Assembly (NCBI GenBank): GCA_031429105.1
Contig: JANOYV010000031.1
Coordinates: forward strand, 1 to 19,992
DNA length: 19,992 nt
Direction of reading: 5' to 3'
Origin: JAKFWF01 sp031429105
GTDB lineage: Bacteria; Pseudomonadota; Alphaproteobacteria; Rhizobiales; Hyphomicrobiaceae
Shown: in pieces, positions 7,862 through 16,341 of the stretch
Layout of the letters: the number at the start of each line of letters is the position of its first letter
Numbering within the stretch: the stretch's first letter is position 1
Notes under the pieces: model-generated
Databases searched by the model: none
Told to the model about the DNA's origin: nothing
Seen by the model: the letters and a program-made list of their open reading frames with translations, nothing else
Position numbers and translations under genes: made by a program

Positions 7862-9397
7862 ATGCCGATTTCGCTCGATGTGTCATTTGCGCCGCTCACA
7901 GCCGCACCGGACGCCACCACGGTTGTCCTGACGGGCGCTGGCGGTTCGGGGCCTGATTGGGGTAAAGTCGCAGGTGGCTTCGACCAAGCGTCGAAAGGCG
8001 CGCTCAGCGCTGCTGCAAAAGCTGCCGATTTCACCGCGAAGGCAAAATCTTCCATCGAGATCCTTGCGCCTGCCAACCTCGACGTCAGCCGTTTGATCAT
8101 CTGCGGGGTTGGTGCCGATGACGACAAGGCACTAGACTGGATGGCGCTTGGCGGTGTCGCGCTGGGCCAGATCCAAGCGCGCAAGACGAAGGTTGCGACA
8201 CTGGTTGTCGATGTCACCATTAAAGGCGATCGCAGTGCGGGACATGCAGCTGCAGCCGTTGCGATGGGGGCGCTGCTGCGCAGCTACACGTTCAAGAAAT
8301 ATCTGACCAAGGCTGGTGACACCAACGGCGATCGCAATGGTAATGGAGTAGAGAAGCTCGTCATCATGACAGCCGATCCGGCAGGCGCACGGGCTGCATA
8401 CGTGCACGCGAAGGCGCTTGCCGATGGCGTGGCGCTAGCGCGTGACCTCGTCAACGAGCCAGCCAACGTGCTCGATCCGGTTGAATTCGCCAAGCGCACC
8501 AAGGTTCTGACCAAGGTCGGCGTCGAGATTGAAATCCTCGACGTTGACGCCATGGAAGCGCTCAAAATGGGTGCGCTCCTGGGCGTCGGGCAGGGCAGCA
8601 TTAGGCCTTCGCGGCTCGTCGTCATGCAGTGGCACGGGGCAAAATCGAAGAAGGCCAAGCCCTTGTGCTTTGTTGGCAAGGGCGTGACGTTTGACTCAGG
8701 CGGGATCTCGATCAAGCCGGCCGCTGGCATGGAAGACATGAAGGGCGACATGGGCGGCGCTGCCTGTGTCGCCGGGCTGATGTATGCGCTTGCCGCCCGC
8801 AAGGCGCCGGTCAACGCCGTCGGGCTGATCGGCCTGACTGAGAATATGATTTCGGGCAGCGCCCAGCGCCCGGGCGACATTGTCACCTCGATGTCCGGCC
8901 AGACAATCGAAGTGCTGAACACCGATGCCGAGGGACGCTTGGTGCTGGCTGATGTGCTCTGGTACGCGCAGGACCGCTTCAAGCCAAAGTTCGTCGTCAA
9001 TCTCGCGACCTTGACCGGCGCGATCATGGTCGCGCTCGGCAAGGAATACGCCGGCATGTTCTCGAACGACGACCAGCTGGCCGCCGACCTCTCAGCAGCA
9101 GGGGAGGCGACCGACGAGAAAGTCTGGCGGATGCCGCTCGCCAAGGCCTACGACAAGCTTATCGACTCGAAGAACGCCGACATGAAGAACATCGGTGGCC
9201 GGTTTGGTGGCGCAATTACGGCTGCCCAATTCCTTCAGCGCTTCATCGTCAAGGGGACGCCGTGGGCGCATCTTGATGTGGCGGGTGTAGCGATGGACTC
9301 AAACAAGACCGACATCAGCCAGGGCTGGGCTTCGGGCTGGGGCGTGCGGCTGCTCGACCGGATGGTGGCGGATCACCACGAGAAGGGCGACAAGTGA
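7862..9397 (+). CDS. pepA: Leucyl aminopeptidase PepA (peptidase family M17)
   Basis: 511-residue cytosolic aminopeptidase that removes N-terminal residues from peptides with two metal ions. The M17 catalytic signature is complete. K273 and D278 lie in GKGVTFDSGG, active-site K285 follows in ISIKP, and the acidic metal ligand in MKGDMGGAA is present. NTDAEGRL supplies D355, E357 and the active-site R359. These positions equal the E. coli PepA residues plus three, so the catalytic domain is colinear with that enzyme. The N-terminal ~170 residues form the variable macro-like domain. ATG at 7862 is preferred because GAGGA lies 8 nt upstream; the frame is open further upstream to 7784 but that part looks like leader. 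E. coli PepA also binds DNA in site-specific recombination; nothing here tests that. PepA beside a divergent lptFG pair is also the E. coli arrangement. Confidence 0.95.
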   Translation: MPISLDVSFAPLTAAPDATTVVLTGAGGSGPDWGKVAGGFDQASKGALSAAAKAADFTAKAKSSIEILAPANLDVSRLIICGVGADDDKALDWMALGGVALGQIQARKTKVATLVVDVTIKGDRSAGHAAAAVAMGALLRSYTFKKYLTKAGDTNGDRNGNGVEKLVIMTADPAGARAAYVHAKALADGVALARDLVNEPANVLDPVEFAKRTKVLTKVGVEIEILDVDAMEALKMGALLGVGQGSIRPSRLVVMQWHGAKSKKAKPLCFVGKGVTFDSGGISIKPAAGMEDMKGDMGGAACVAGLMYALAARKAPVNAVGLIGLTENMISGSAQRPGDIVTSMSGQTIEVLNTDAEGRLVLADVLWYAQDRFKPKFVVNLATLTGAIMVALGKEYAGMFSNDDQLAADLSAAGEATDEKVWRMPLAKAYDKLIDSKNADMKNIGGRFGGAITAAQFLQRFIVKGTPWAHLDVAGVAMDSNKTDISQGWASGWGVRLLDRMVADHHEKGDK

Positions 9398-9882
9398 TCG
9401 TGGCGGCAGTTGCTGGCTGCAGCACCTTGCTGGGTATCCGTTCGGCTGTCCCAATATGAACCAAATAGTTTCAAGATGTTAACAATCAATATTTTCCATA
9501 ATATATATTCTGCGAACGATGCGTCCTTATCGAAGCTGAGGTCGTCTCTCCTGGGCTCCCGGCACCGTAGCTGAACGCGCTGGACTCGGAGCGACAGTGC
9601 TGCCCGTTCGTCGGACAGCAAGCCAAGGGTTTCCCATTCGGCCTACCCTCTCGAACGTTTTCAAAAATGGTCGGGCCAGCGTCATGCAGCTACCGCGATA
9701 TCGAATGGCTAACATCCAACACCGTTTGCCGAAGTCTATTCGATTGACTGAAAGCGGAGGAAGCGGCAGCCTCTGATAACGAAATTAACCAGCGTTGGCG
9801 ACCGGCGTCCCATTCATTCCTATGTGCGGCGCACAGCCCGCTTCCGCTTATCGTCGTTGGAACCACAAAGGACACGCGCGCG
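9398..9882. other. 485-bp intergenic region with an AT-rich island
   Basis: No gene is supported here. A weak stem (GTTGCTG / CAGCACC) follows the pepA stop but lacks a T-run. At about 9458-9515 the sequence is markedly AT-rich compared with its surroundings. The remaining ~370 bp up to the aminotransferase start has mixed composition. It holds a small hairpin (TGCTG / CAGCA near 9600-9620) and no open frame with a ribosome binding site. The region may be a long leader, a promoter/operator region, or the relic of something lost. Confidence 0.5.
9479..9507 (+). promoter_or_regulatory. Candidate promoter in the AT-rich island upstream of the aminotransferase gene
   Basis: TTAACA (9479-9484, five of six bases of the -35 consensus) and TATATA (9502-9507), with a 17-bp spacer inside the AT-rich island. 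A nearby TATATT offers an alternative -10 box with a 19-bp spacer. If used, it would give a leader of roughly 370 nt before the aminotransferase, which is unusually long. AT-rich tracts produce such matches by chance, so confidence is limited. Confidence 0.35.
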
Positions 9883-11274
9883 ATGAACATCCATGCCGGC
9901 AAGAACGACTATCGCGACATTGTAGCGGCTGACCGCGAGCACGTCTGGCATCACCTGTCCCAACACAAAAAGTATGAAACGGTCGATCCCCTAGTCATCA
10001 TCGAAGGCAAGGGATTGAGGGTTTGGAACACCGCAGGCCGTGAGCATCTTGATGCGACGTCGGGCGGCGTGTGGACTGTCAATGTCGGCTATGGCCGCGT
10101 CGAGATTGCGAACGCCGTGCGCGACCAGCTGGTTAAGTTGAACTATTTTGCAGGTTCTGCTGGCACGGTGCCCGGCGCCATCTTTGCCAAGAAACTGATC
10201 GCCAAGATGCCTGGCATGAGCCGCGTCTATTTCTCGAACTCGGGATCTGAGGCCAATGAGAAGGCATATAAGATCGTTCGCCAGATCGCTCATACGAAGC
10301 ATGGCGGCAAGAAGTACAAGATCCTGTATCGCGACCGCGACTATCACGGCACCACGATCTCCGCCCTGTCATCGGGTGGACAGCATGAGCGTCGCGCGCA
10401 CTTCGGCCCGTTCACGCCGGGCTTCGTCGAAGTACCTCACTGCCTCGAGTATCGCTCACAGTGGGGCGACGTCGAGGACTATGGCATCCGCGCTGCCAAT
10501 GCCATCGAAGAAGTCATCCTGCGCGAAGGCGCTGACACGATCGGTGGATTGATCCTCGAACCCATCACAGCTGGCGGTGGTGTGATCACACCGCCCCACG
10601 GGTACTGGGAGCGCGTGCAGGAAATCTGCCGCAAATACGAGATTTTACTGATCATCGATGAAGTTGTATGTGGCCTTGGCCGCACTGGATCGTGGTTCGG
10701 CTACCAGCAGTACGGCGTTCAGCCTGACATCGTAACGATGGCGAAGGGTGTTGCCTCAGGCTACGCTGCGATCTCTTGCACGGTTACAACCGAAGCCGTC
10801 TTCAACGAGTTCAAGTCCAACCCGGACGACCCGCTGAACTACTTCCGCGACATTTCGACGTTTGGCGGATGCACCGCTGGCCCGGCCGCTGCCATCGAAA
10901 ATCTGCGCATTATCGAGGACGAAGCACTGCTCGGAAACGTCCAGCAAATGGGCGACTACCTAACCGGCAAGCTCGAAGGTCTCCAGGCCAAACACTCGGT
11001 TATCGGCCAAGTGCGCGGCAAGGGCCTGTTCCAAGGCGTGGAACTCGTGAGTGATCGTGACACCAAGGCAGCACTGCCAGAGGCGATTGTGCAGAGCATC
11101 GTCGCTGACTGCATGACAACATCGGCCGTTATCATCGGCGCGACCAACCGATCCCTCACCGGATTGAACAATACATTGTGCCTGAGCCCGGCCTACATCT
11201 GCACCCGAAATGATGTCGATGAGATCGTCTCAGCGATCGATGGTGCCATCACGCGTAAGGTGGCCGCTGCTTGA
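9883..11274 (+). CDS. tpa: Class III PLP-dependent aminotransferase, probable taurine--pyruvate aminotransferase
   Basis: 463-residue fold-type I aminotransferase of the omega class. The PLP lysine is K288 in TMAKGVASGY and the cofactor-binding aspartate is D259 in IIDEVVCGLGRTG. The stretches DATSGGVWTVNVGYGR, GSAGTVPGA, MPGMSRVYFSNSGSEANEK, ISTFGGCTAGPAAA and IIGATNRSL.G.NNTLCLSPA match my recollection of taurine:pyruvate aminotransferases of alphaproteobacteria. Those enzymes move the amino group of taurine to pyruvate, giving sulfoacetaldehyde and alanine. AAAGGA lies 10 nt before the ATG. No xsc, tau transport or regulator gene is in the window, so the substrate is assigned by similarity alone; a beta-alanine:pyruvate or related omega-aminotransferase is the main alternative. 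The gene stands alone on the plus strand, 485 bp after pepA, and converges on the TPR gene with a 35-bp gap and no clear terminator. Confidence 0.8.
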   Translation: MNIHAGKNDYRDIVAADREHVWHHLSQHKKYETVDPLVIIEGKGLRVWNTAGREHLDATSGGVWTVNVGYGRVEIANAVRDQLVKLNYFAGSAGTVPGAIFAKKLIAKMPGMSRVYFSNSGSEANEKAYKIVRQIAHTKHGGKKYKILYRDRDYHGTTISALSSGGQHERRAHFGPFTPGFVEVPHCLEYRSQWGDVEDYGIRAANAIEEVILREGADTIGGLILEPITAGGGVITPPHGYWERVQEICRKYEILLIIDEVVCGLGRTGSWFGYQQYGVQPDIVTMAKGVASGYAAISCTVTTEAVFNEFKSNPDDPLNYFRDISTFGGCTAGPAAAIENLRIIEDEALLGNVQQMGDYLTGKLEGLQAKHSVIGQVRGKGLFQGVELVSDRDTKAALPEAIVQSIVADCMTTSAVIIGATNRSLTGLNNTLCLSPAYICTRNDVDEIVSAIDGAITRKVAAA

Positions 11275-11309
11275 TTGGCCTCGTCGTGTGACCCTCACGA
11301 TTGGGTCTA

Positions 11310-11789
11310 CTACGGTTTGGCAGGTGGCGTCGTTGCCGCCTGCCGGATCGCTGCATCGAGATCCTCGCGCTCTTCGCATCCCATTGGGCACAGCACGACG
11401 AGCTTTGCCAGCATGTCTTTTGCTTTCGCGGGTTGCCCCGTCTCGACATAGAGTTCGCCCAGATATTCGTGGGCGCCCAGATGTTTGGGGTCGAACTCAA
11501 GCGCCTTCTGATAAAAAGTGTACGCCGATTTGTAGTCCTTCGACTTGCGCAAGCTAAAGCCCAGAAGGCTATAGACATCTGCGTGCTGCACGGTTTCGGA
11601 AAGCTTGGTGAGATCGGCTGTCGCACCGAAGAAATCCTTCGCCTTGATTTTGGCGCGTACAGCCGTCAGGTCCGGCGCATCCTTTGACATAACAGTATCA
11701 GCGGCCAGCGTCACATTGGCATCGGCTGTGAAGTTCGCGGCCAATGCCAATAGAGCGATGCAAACGGTGCGAGCGATGATTGAGGCCAT
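11310..11789 (-). CDS. Exported TPR-repeat protein of unknown function
   Basis: 159-residue protein with an N-terminal signal peptide (hydrophobic residues about 7-20, cleavage probably between 24 and 30), so likely periplasmic. Two tetratricopeptide units are visible at about residues 70-103 (DVYSLLGFSLRKSKDYKSAYTFYQKALEFDP) and 104-137 (HLGAHEYLGELYVETGQPAKAKDMLAKL). A less regular helical pair precedes them at about 40-65. The second unit ends in a CPMGC motif (C134, C138) followed by EEREDLDAAI, a combination I recognise from other small TPR proteins of proteobacteria but cannot tie to a function. It follows gmk by 51 bp on the same strand, so it may be the tail of the fab-gmk transcript. 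TPR proteins normally act as protein-protein scaffolds; the partner is unknown. Confidence 0.8.
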   Translation of the reverse strand: MASIIARTVCIALLALAANFTADANVTLAADTVMSKDAPDLTAVRAKIKAKDFFGATADLTKLSETVQHADVYSLLGFSLRKSKDYKSAYTFYQKALEFDPKHLGAHEYLGELYVETGQPAKAKDMLAKLVVLCPMGCEEREDLDAAIRQAATTPPAKP

Positions 11790-11840
11790 GTGGTGCTTCC
11801 CAGGTGACTTGGCGCTTGACCGCGCCGTTCCATTTACAGC

Positions 11841-12494
11841 CTAAGTTCCAGCACTCAAGCCACGCACGAAGTCGCTCAAGCCAATCAGGCGTTCCCGCTT
11901 CAAGCGCTCAGCGGTCAGGATCGCGATCAACTGGGCCGCACTCTGCTCCAAATCGCCATTGACGAGAACGTAGTCGTACTCCGGCCAGTGGCTCATTTCA
12001 GACGCGGCCTCCGCCATGCGTTGGGCGACGACGTCGGGCGGGTCCTGAGCACGGCCGCGAAGTCTAGCTTCGAGCACTTGGGCGGACGGTGGCAGGATGA
12101 ACACGCGCACCAGGTCTTGCGGTCGTTTCTCTTTGTGTTTCTGCGCGCCCAGCCAGTCGATATCGAACAGCAGATCGCGGCCACTAGCAATGGCGGCTTC
12201 CACGGGCGCACGCGGCGTTGCGTAGTAGTTGCCGAAGACCTTCGCCCATTCGAGCAATTGGCCATCATCGCGCTGGGCGAGAAATTGCGCTTCATCTCTG
12301 AAGTAATAATCGACACCATCCTGCTCGCCAGAGCGCGGCTTGCGCGTCGTCACGGACACTGAAATGGCAATGTTCGGATCGCTCGCAAGAAGACACTTGG
12401 CGAGCGTCGTCTTGCCGGCACCCGACGGCGATGACAACACCAGCAGCAAGCCGCGGCGACCGGGTGTTGTTTGGAAAGGCGTCTGATCACTCAA
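11841..12494 (-). CDS. gmk: Guanylate kinase Gmk
   Basis: 217-residue guanylate kinase, which phosphorylates GMP (and dGMP) with ATP to the diphosphate. The P-loop is SPSGAGKTT (about residues 22-30). The GMP-binding part follows as SVTTRKPRSGEQDGVDYYF, and the lid/arginine region is ARLRGRAQDPPDVVAQRMAEA. The C-terminal VNGDLEQSAAQLIAIL helix is complete. The only start that gives the complete N-terminus is TTG at 12494; no in-frame ATG occurs before the catalytic core. AGGTG lies about 8 nt upstream of it. The first eight bases overlap the end of yicC, suggesting coupling. The yicC-gmk order is widespread in proteobacteria. Confidence 0.95.
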   Translation of the reverse strand: MSDQTPFQTTPGRRGLLLVLSSPSGAGKTTLAKCLLASDPNIAISVSVTTRKPRSGEQDGVDYYFRDEAQFLAQRDDGQLLEWAKVFGNYYATPRAPVEAAIASGRDLLFDIDWLGAQKHKEKRPQDLVRVFILPPSAQVLEARLRGRAQDPPDVVAQRMAEAASEMSHWPEYDYVLVNGDLEQSAAQLIAILTAERLKRERLIGLSDFVRGLSAGT

Positions 12495-13374
12495 TGTTTT
12501 GCACCTGCTCGCGAAATTGCTCGATGACAGTCTTCAACGACAAACCCAGCGCCGTCACCGTTGAATCACCGGCCTTGGAGCATACCGTATTCGCCTCGCG
12601 ATTGAACTCTTGCGCCAGAAAATCAAGCTTTCGACCAACCGCCTCCCTGGTGCCAAGGGTTTCACGCGCCGCCGCCACATGGACAACCAATCGCTTCAGT
12701 TCCTCCTCCACATCGGCCTTGGTTGCCACCAGGACAGCCTCCTGATGGAGGCGCGTCGGATCCAGCGATGATGAGGCGTCGAGTAACCGAGCGACTTGCT
12801 CGGCGATGCGCCTTTTGATGGCGGGCGCGGTCCGGTTTGGGTTGTCCTCAATAGCGCGCGTCAATCGCTCGATCTCCCGAACTTGATCAAGCAGCACCGT
12901 TTGCAGACGAAGACCTTCACTAACGCGTGCAGCAACAACGCCAGCAGCTGCTTCTCGGAACGAACTCAGCAGGAGTGCCGCCAACTGGTCGGTCTCGGCC
13001 TTCGTTTCGCTGACGTCGACGGTTTCAAGTACGCCGCGCAAACCTAACAATCCCTCTACCGTCGGCGCTGGCGCACCCGTCAGCTCACGCACCCGACCAG
13101 CAGCTGTAAGGACTTGCGCCAGTACCTGTTCGTTCAGGCGAATTTCGCTGATCCCTTCGTCGCGCTTCAGCGTTAGCCCAATCTGAATGCTGCCGCGCTG
13201 AAACGTTGCTGCTGCGATCTCGCGCACTGTTGGCTCTAGGGCATCGAAGCCCGGCGGCAGGCGCAAGCGAAGATCGAGATTGCGTCCGTTGACCGTGCGG
13301 ATCTCCCACGCCCACCTTGTGGTGCCAGTCGCCCCTTCGGTGCGGGCAAACCCAGTCATGCTCTTGATCGCCAT
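12487..13374 (-). CDS. yicC: YicC family endoribonuclease / RNase adaptor
   Basis: 295-residue member of the YicC/YloC family. The conserved N-terminus SMTGFARTEG is present (residues 5-14), with the WEIRTVNGRNLDLRLRLPPGF block (about 24-44) and the charged C-terminal domain (ELKRLVVHVAAARETL, GRKLDFLAQEFNREANTVCSK). E. coli YicC has been reported as an RNase involved in decay of the small RNA RyhB; whether this applies here is inference. I choose ATG at 13374, which places SMTGFA at the usual position. An in-frame ATG at 13422 would add 16 residues not typical of the family. It follows mltG by about 130 bp and overlaps gmk by 8 bp. Length and motifs are normal. Confidence 0.93.
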   Translation of the reverse strand: MAIKSMTGFARTEGATGTTRWAWEIRTVNGRNLDLRLRLPPGFDALEPTVREIAAATFQRGSIQIGLTLKRDEGISEIRLNEQVLAQVLTAAGRVRELTGAPAPTVEGLLGLRGVLETVDVSETKAETDQLAALLLSSFREAAAGVVAARVSEGLRLQTVLLDQVREIERLTRAIEDNPNRTAPAIKRRIAEQVARLLDASSSLDPTRLHQEAVLVATKADVEEELKRLVVHVAAARETLGTREAVGRKLDFLAQEFNREANTVCSKAGDSTVTALGLSLKTVIEQFREQVQNIE

Positions 13375-13506
13375 TTGCCTGCGCACTGCCTCTCGACCCG
13401 CGTGAGCGCCAATTACGCTCATCCAACACGACCATAGAGGGCAAGGCTTTGCCAGCCAAGTGACTGTCCGCTCAAGCAGTGTTTGAGACGCAACGAGGCT
13501 GTGTAA

Positions 13507-14889
13507 TCAAGGACGCTTCGGTTTACGGATCGGCAACGGCACGGAGACGGCATCGGCAGATGCAGAAATGGCTTGCGGTGCGGCCGACGGCCCCGGCGGG
13601 GATTGTGGTGCAACCAGAACCTCAGCTGCCGGAGCGCCCGCGACTGCAGGGGGCGCAGTAGCATCAGGAACGACCGGCGCCGGTGCTGGCTGACCAGCCT
13701 TGAGGGCTGACTTGCCCACCGCAGCGGTTGCCTGTTTTGCTCGAATTTCCTGCTCGACCTTGCGCCAGTTGGCGACCGCCGCGTTATGGTCCTTCAGGTT
13801 CTGCGTGAAGACATGGCCGCCCTGGCCGTTGGCGACGAAATATAGATCGCCGGTCTTCGCCGGATTGAGCGAGGCTTCAATTGCCGACTTGCCCGGGTTG
13901 CAGATCGGCGTCGGCGGCAGACCATCAATTTGATAAGTGTTGTGGGCTGTCTTCTGCTGGATCTCTGACTTGTAGATCGCACGTCCCCACGCGACCTCGC
14001 CAAGGAACAATCCGTACAAAATGGTGGGATCAGACTGCAATCGCATGTTCAGTCGAAGCCGGTTGACGAACACGGCTGCCACCTTTTCGCGCTCGTCGTT
14101 GCGGCCGGTTTCCTTCTCGACGATCGAGGCGAAGGTGATTGCGTCCTCTGGTGTTTTGAACGGCAAATCCGGTTGGCGGGCGGCCCACAGGCGCTCGATC
14201 AACTTACGTTGCTCGCCCTGCATCAATTCGATCACCTGTTGGCGCGTCATGCCCCGGGAATACTTGTAGGTATCGGGCAGCAACGTCCCCTCGGGCGGCA
14301 CCGCTGAGATTTCACCGGTCAGGTTGGGATCGGCGCGCAACCGCTGCACGATCTGCGTACTGGTTAGGCCCTCTGGTACGGTGACGCGCAGCAGTGTCGA
14401 GCGCCCCTCACCCAGGATTTCAGACACCGACTTCAAGCTGGCGTTGGCTGGAACTTCATACTCGCCAGCCTTGAGTTGTAATGCCTGTCCACCGAACCAA
14501 CCGGTCACCGTGCGACCGAGATAGTGGGTGACAAACATTTGTTGGCTACCGATGATGCCATCGGCTTCAAGCCGCTTAGCGATGTCGTGTGCGCCCTCGC
14601 CACGGGGCACGACGAAGCTGCGAGCCTCTTTTAGCGGGCCGTCCTTATTGATCTCGGTCGAAACCCAATAGGCGCCAAGTCCAAAAACGCCAAGGCCGAC
14701 CGCAGTCAGGGTCAGCAGTGCATTGACCGCACGCAGGGCTGGACTGAGGCGCCGCGCTTCTCGGCGGCGACGATTGCCGACCGGACGCTGGGGGCCGCGA
14801 GTCGGCTCCAAGGCTTCGGCCGGCGACATTGCGAGTGCCGCACCCGTCCGCCGCTCCGTGACTTCGTCCTGACGACGCTTATTGCTCAT
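13507..14889 (-). CDS. mltG: Endolytic murein transglycosylase MltG
   Basis: 460-residue bitopic membrane protein (YceG-like) that cuts nascent glycan strands in peptidoglycan and is thought to end their elongation. The cytosolic N-terminus is Arg-rich (about residues 1-52), one transmembrane helix follows (about 55-76), then a LysM-like domain (about 88-165). The catalytic domain contains ASIVEKETG, whose glutamate (E258) corresponds to the E. coli catalytic E218, and the characteristic YQIDGLPPTPICNPG and ALNPA-type segment (here SLNPAKTGDLYFVANGQGGHVFT). After about residue 395 there is a Pro/Ala-rich, low-complexity tail ending in RKPKRP. ATG at 14889 is preferred; GTG at 14922 in frame is possible. 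The gene lies 75 bp downstream of fabF. A place between fabF and yicC-gmk is common in alphaproteobacteria. Confidence 0.94.
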   Translation of the reverse strand: MSNKRRQDEVTERRTGAALAMSPAEALEPTRGPQRPVGNRRRREARRLSPALRAVNALLTLTAVGLGVFGLGAYWVSTEINKDGPLKEARSFVVPRGEGAHDIAKRLEADGIIGSQQMFVTHYLGRTVTGWFGGQALQLKAGEYEVPANASLKSVSEILGEGRSTLLRVTVPEGLTSTQIVQRLRADPNLTGEISAVPPEGTLLPDTYKYSRGMTRQQVIELMQGEQRKLIERLWAARQPDLPFKTPEDAITFASIVEKETGRNDEREKVAAVFVNRLRLNMRLQSDPTILYGLFLGEVAWGRAIYKSEIQQKTAHNTYQIDGLPPTPICNPGKSAIEASLNPAKTGDLYFVANGQGGHVFTQNLKDHNAAVANWRKVEQEIRAKQATAAVGKSALKAGQPAPAPVVPDATAPPAVAGAPAAEVLVAPQSPPGPSAAPQAISASADAVSVPLPIRKPKRP

Positions 14890-14964
14890 CTTTGCGATCC
14901 GCACTGTTGTCAGCCTGGACACGAATATGTGCCTGACCTGCGCGAGGGAATTATGGCAGCCGCC

Positions 14965-16227
14965 CTAATCGACCCGACGCATCACCAGCGAAGCATTCGT
15001 GCCGCCGAACCCGAATGAATTCGATAAAACAGTGTTAATTGCCTTCTTTCGCGGCTTGTGCGGCACAAGATCGATCTTGGTCGTGATCGATGGGTTGTCG
15101 AGATTGATTGTGGGTGGCGCGATATTGTCGCGGATCGCTAGAATGGAGAAGATCGCCTCGACCGCGCCAGCTGCGCCAAGCAAGTGCCCGATTGCCGATT
15201 TGGTCGATGACATTGCGAGTTTGTTGCCACTATCGCCGAACAGCCGCTCGACTGCGCCTAACTCGATCTCATCACCCATCGGCGTCGATGTGCCATGCGC
15301 GTTGATGTAATCGATGTCAGCAGCCGTAATCCCAGCGCGCTTGATCGCAGCCTTCATGCAGCGGAAGGCACCGTCGCCGTTTTCGGCCGGTGCGGTGATG
15401 TGGTAAGCGTCCCCCGATAGCCCATAGCCGATCACTTCGGCATAAATGTGTGCGCCGCGAGCCTTGGCGTGTTCGTACTCCTCGAGCACGACGACGCCCG
15501 CGCCTTCGCCCATAACAAACCCGTCGCGATCCTTATCATAGGGCCTGGAACCCTTCGTCGGGTTGTCGTTGAAGCCTGTTGACAGCGCCTTACAGGCAGC
15601 GAAGCCTGCCAGCGAAATACGACAGATCGGGCTTTCAGCCCCGCCAGCCACCATGACGTCGGCATCACCCAGCATTACGAGCCGTGCCGCATCGCCGATG
15701 GCGTGCGAGCCGGTTGAACAGGCGGTCACGACCGAATGATTCGGGCCCTTCAGCTTGTGCTTGATCGACACATAGCCCGAGGTCAGGTTGATCAGTCGAC
15801 CTGGAATAAAGAACGGGCTGACCCGGCGTGGCCCTTTTTCCTTCAGCAGCAAGGCTGTGTCGGCGATACCGCTCAGGCCGCCAATACCGGAGCCGATCAG
15901 GACGCCGGTGCGCTCCTGGTCGTCATCCGTCTTCGGTGCCCAATTGGCATCGGTGAGCGCCTGGGTTGCTGCGGCCATCGCGTAGATGATGAAGTCATCG
16001 ACCTTGCGCTGGTCCTTGGGCTCCATCCACTGGTCGGCGTTGAACGTGCCGTTCGTGCCATCGCCACGGGGAATGAAGTTGGCGATCTGGCACGGCAGAT
16101 CGTCGACCTGGAACCCGTCCACGCGCCTGGCACCGCTGCGGCCCGCGAGGATATTGGACCACGCGGCTTCCACCCCGCAGCCCAGCGGCGTAACCAGACC
16201 CATCCCTGTGACTACGACGCGTCTCAT
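14965..16227 (-). CDS. fabF: Beta-ketoacyl-ACP synthase II FabF
   Basis: 420-residue condensing enzyme of type II fatty acid synthesis; it joins malonyl-ACP to an acyl chain held on its active-site cysteine. The catalytic triad is complete: C170 in VVTACSTGSHA, H311 in NAHGTSTPMGD and H348 in SAIGHLLGAAGAVEA, with the structural lysine K343. The family C-terminus SNSFGFGGTNASLVMR is intact. The N-terminus MRRVVVTGMGLVTPLGCG is canonical and the ATG has GAGGG six bases upstream. It lies 114 bp downstream of acpP; that spacer contains only small hairpins. FabF rather than FabB is assigned from its position next to acpP and its sequence character. Confidence 0.96.
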   Translation of the reverse strand: MRRVVVTGMGLVTPLGCGVEAAWSNILAGRSGARRVDGFQVDDLPCQIANFIPRGDGTNGTFNADQWMEPKDQRKVDDFIIYAMAAATQALTDANWAPKTDDDQERTGVLIGSGIGGLSGIADTALLLKEKGPRRVSPFFIPGRLINLTSGYVSIKHKLKGPNHSVVTACSTGSHAIGDAARLVMLGDADVMVAGGAESPICRISLAGFAACKALSTGFNDNPTKGSRPYDKDRDGFVMGEGAGVVVLEEYEHAKARGAHIYAEVIGYGLSGDAYHITAPAENGDGAFRCMKAAIKRAGITAADIDYINAHGTSTPMGDEIELGAVERLFGDSGNKLAMSSTKSAIGHLLGAAGAVEAIFSILAIRDNIAPPTINLDNPSITTKIDLVPHKPRKKAINTVLSNSFGFGGTNASLVMRRVD

Positions 16228-16341
16228 GACCCACCCTCGGCTCTGGACGGCCCTACTTCTGCAGGGTCCGCCCCATCATAACGACGCTGCCGCGCCAGGC
16301 GACCGTTACGCCCGACACTGTAACCCGGTCAGCCGCAGGCG

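Noticed and set aside
8284..9144. Long minus-strand open frame (286 codons) opposite pepA
   Set aside because: The product is Ser/Ala/Pro/Thr-rich without domains, and pepA on the other strand is complete with all catalytic residues.
9670..9750. Short plus-strand frame of about 26 codons in the pepA-aminotransferase spacer
   Set aside because: No ribosome binding site and no recognisable sequence; chance frame.
11275..11309. Possible bidirectional terminator between the converging aminotransferase and TPR genes
   Set aside because: Only a 4-bp stem (GTGA-CCC-TCAC) without T-runs on either side; too weak.
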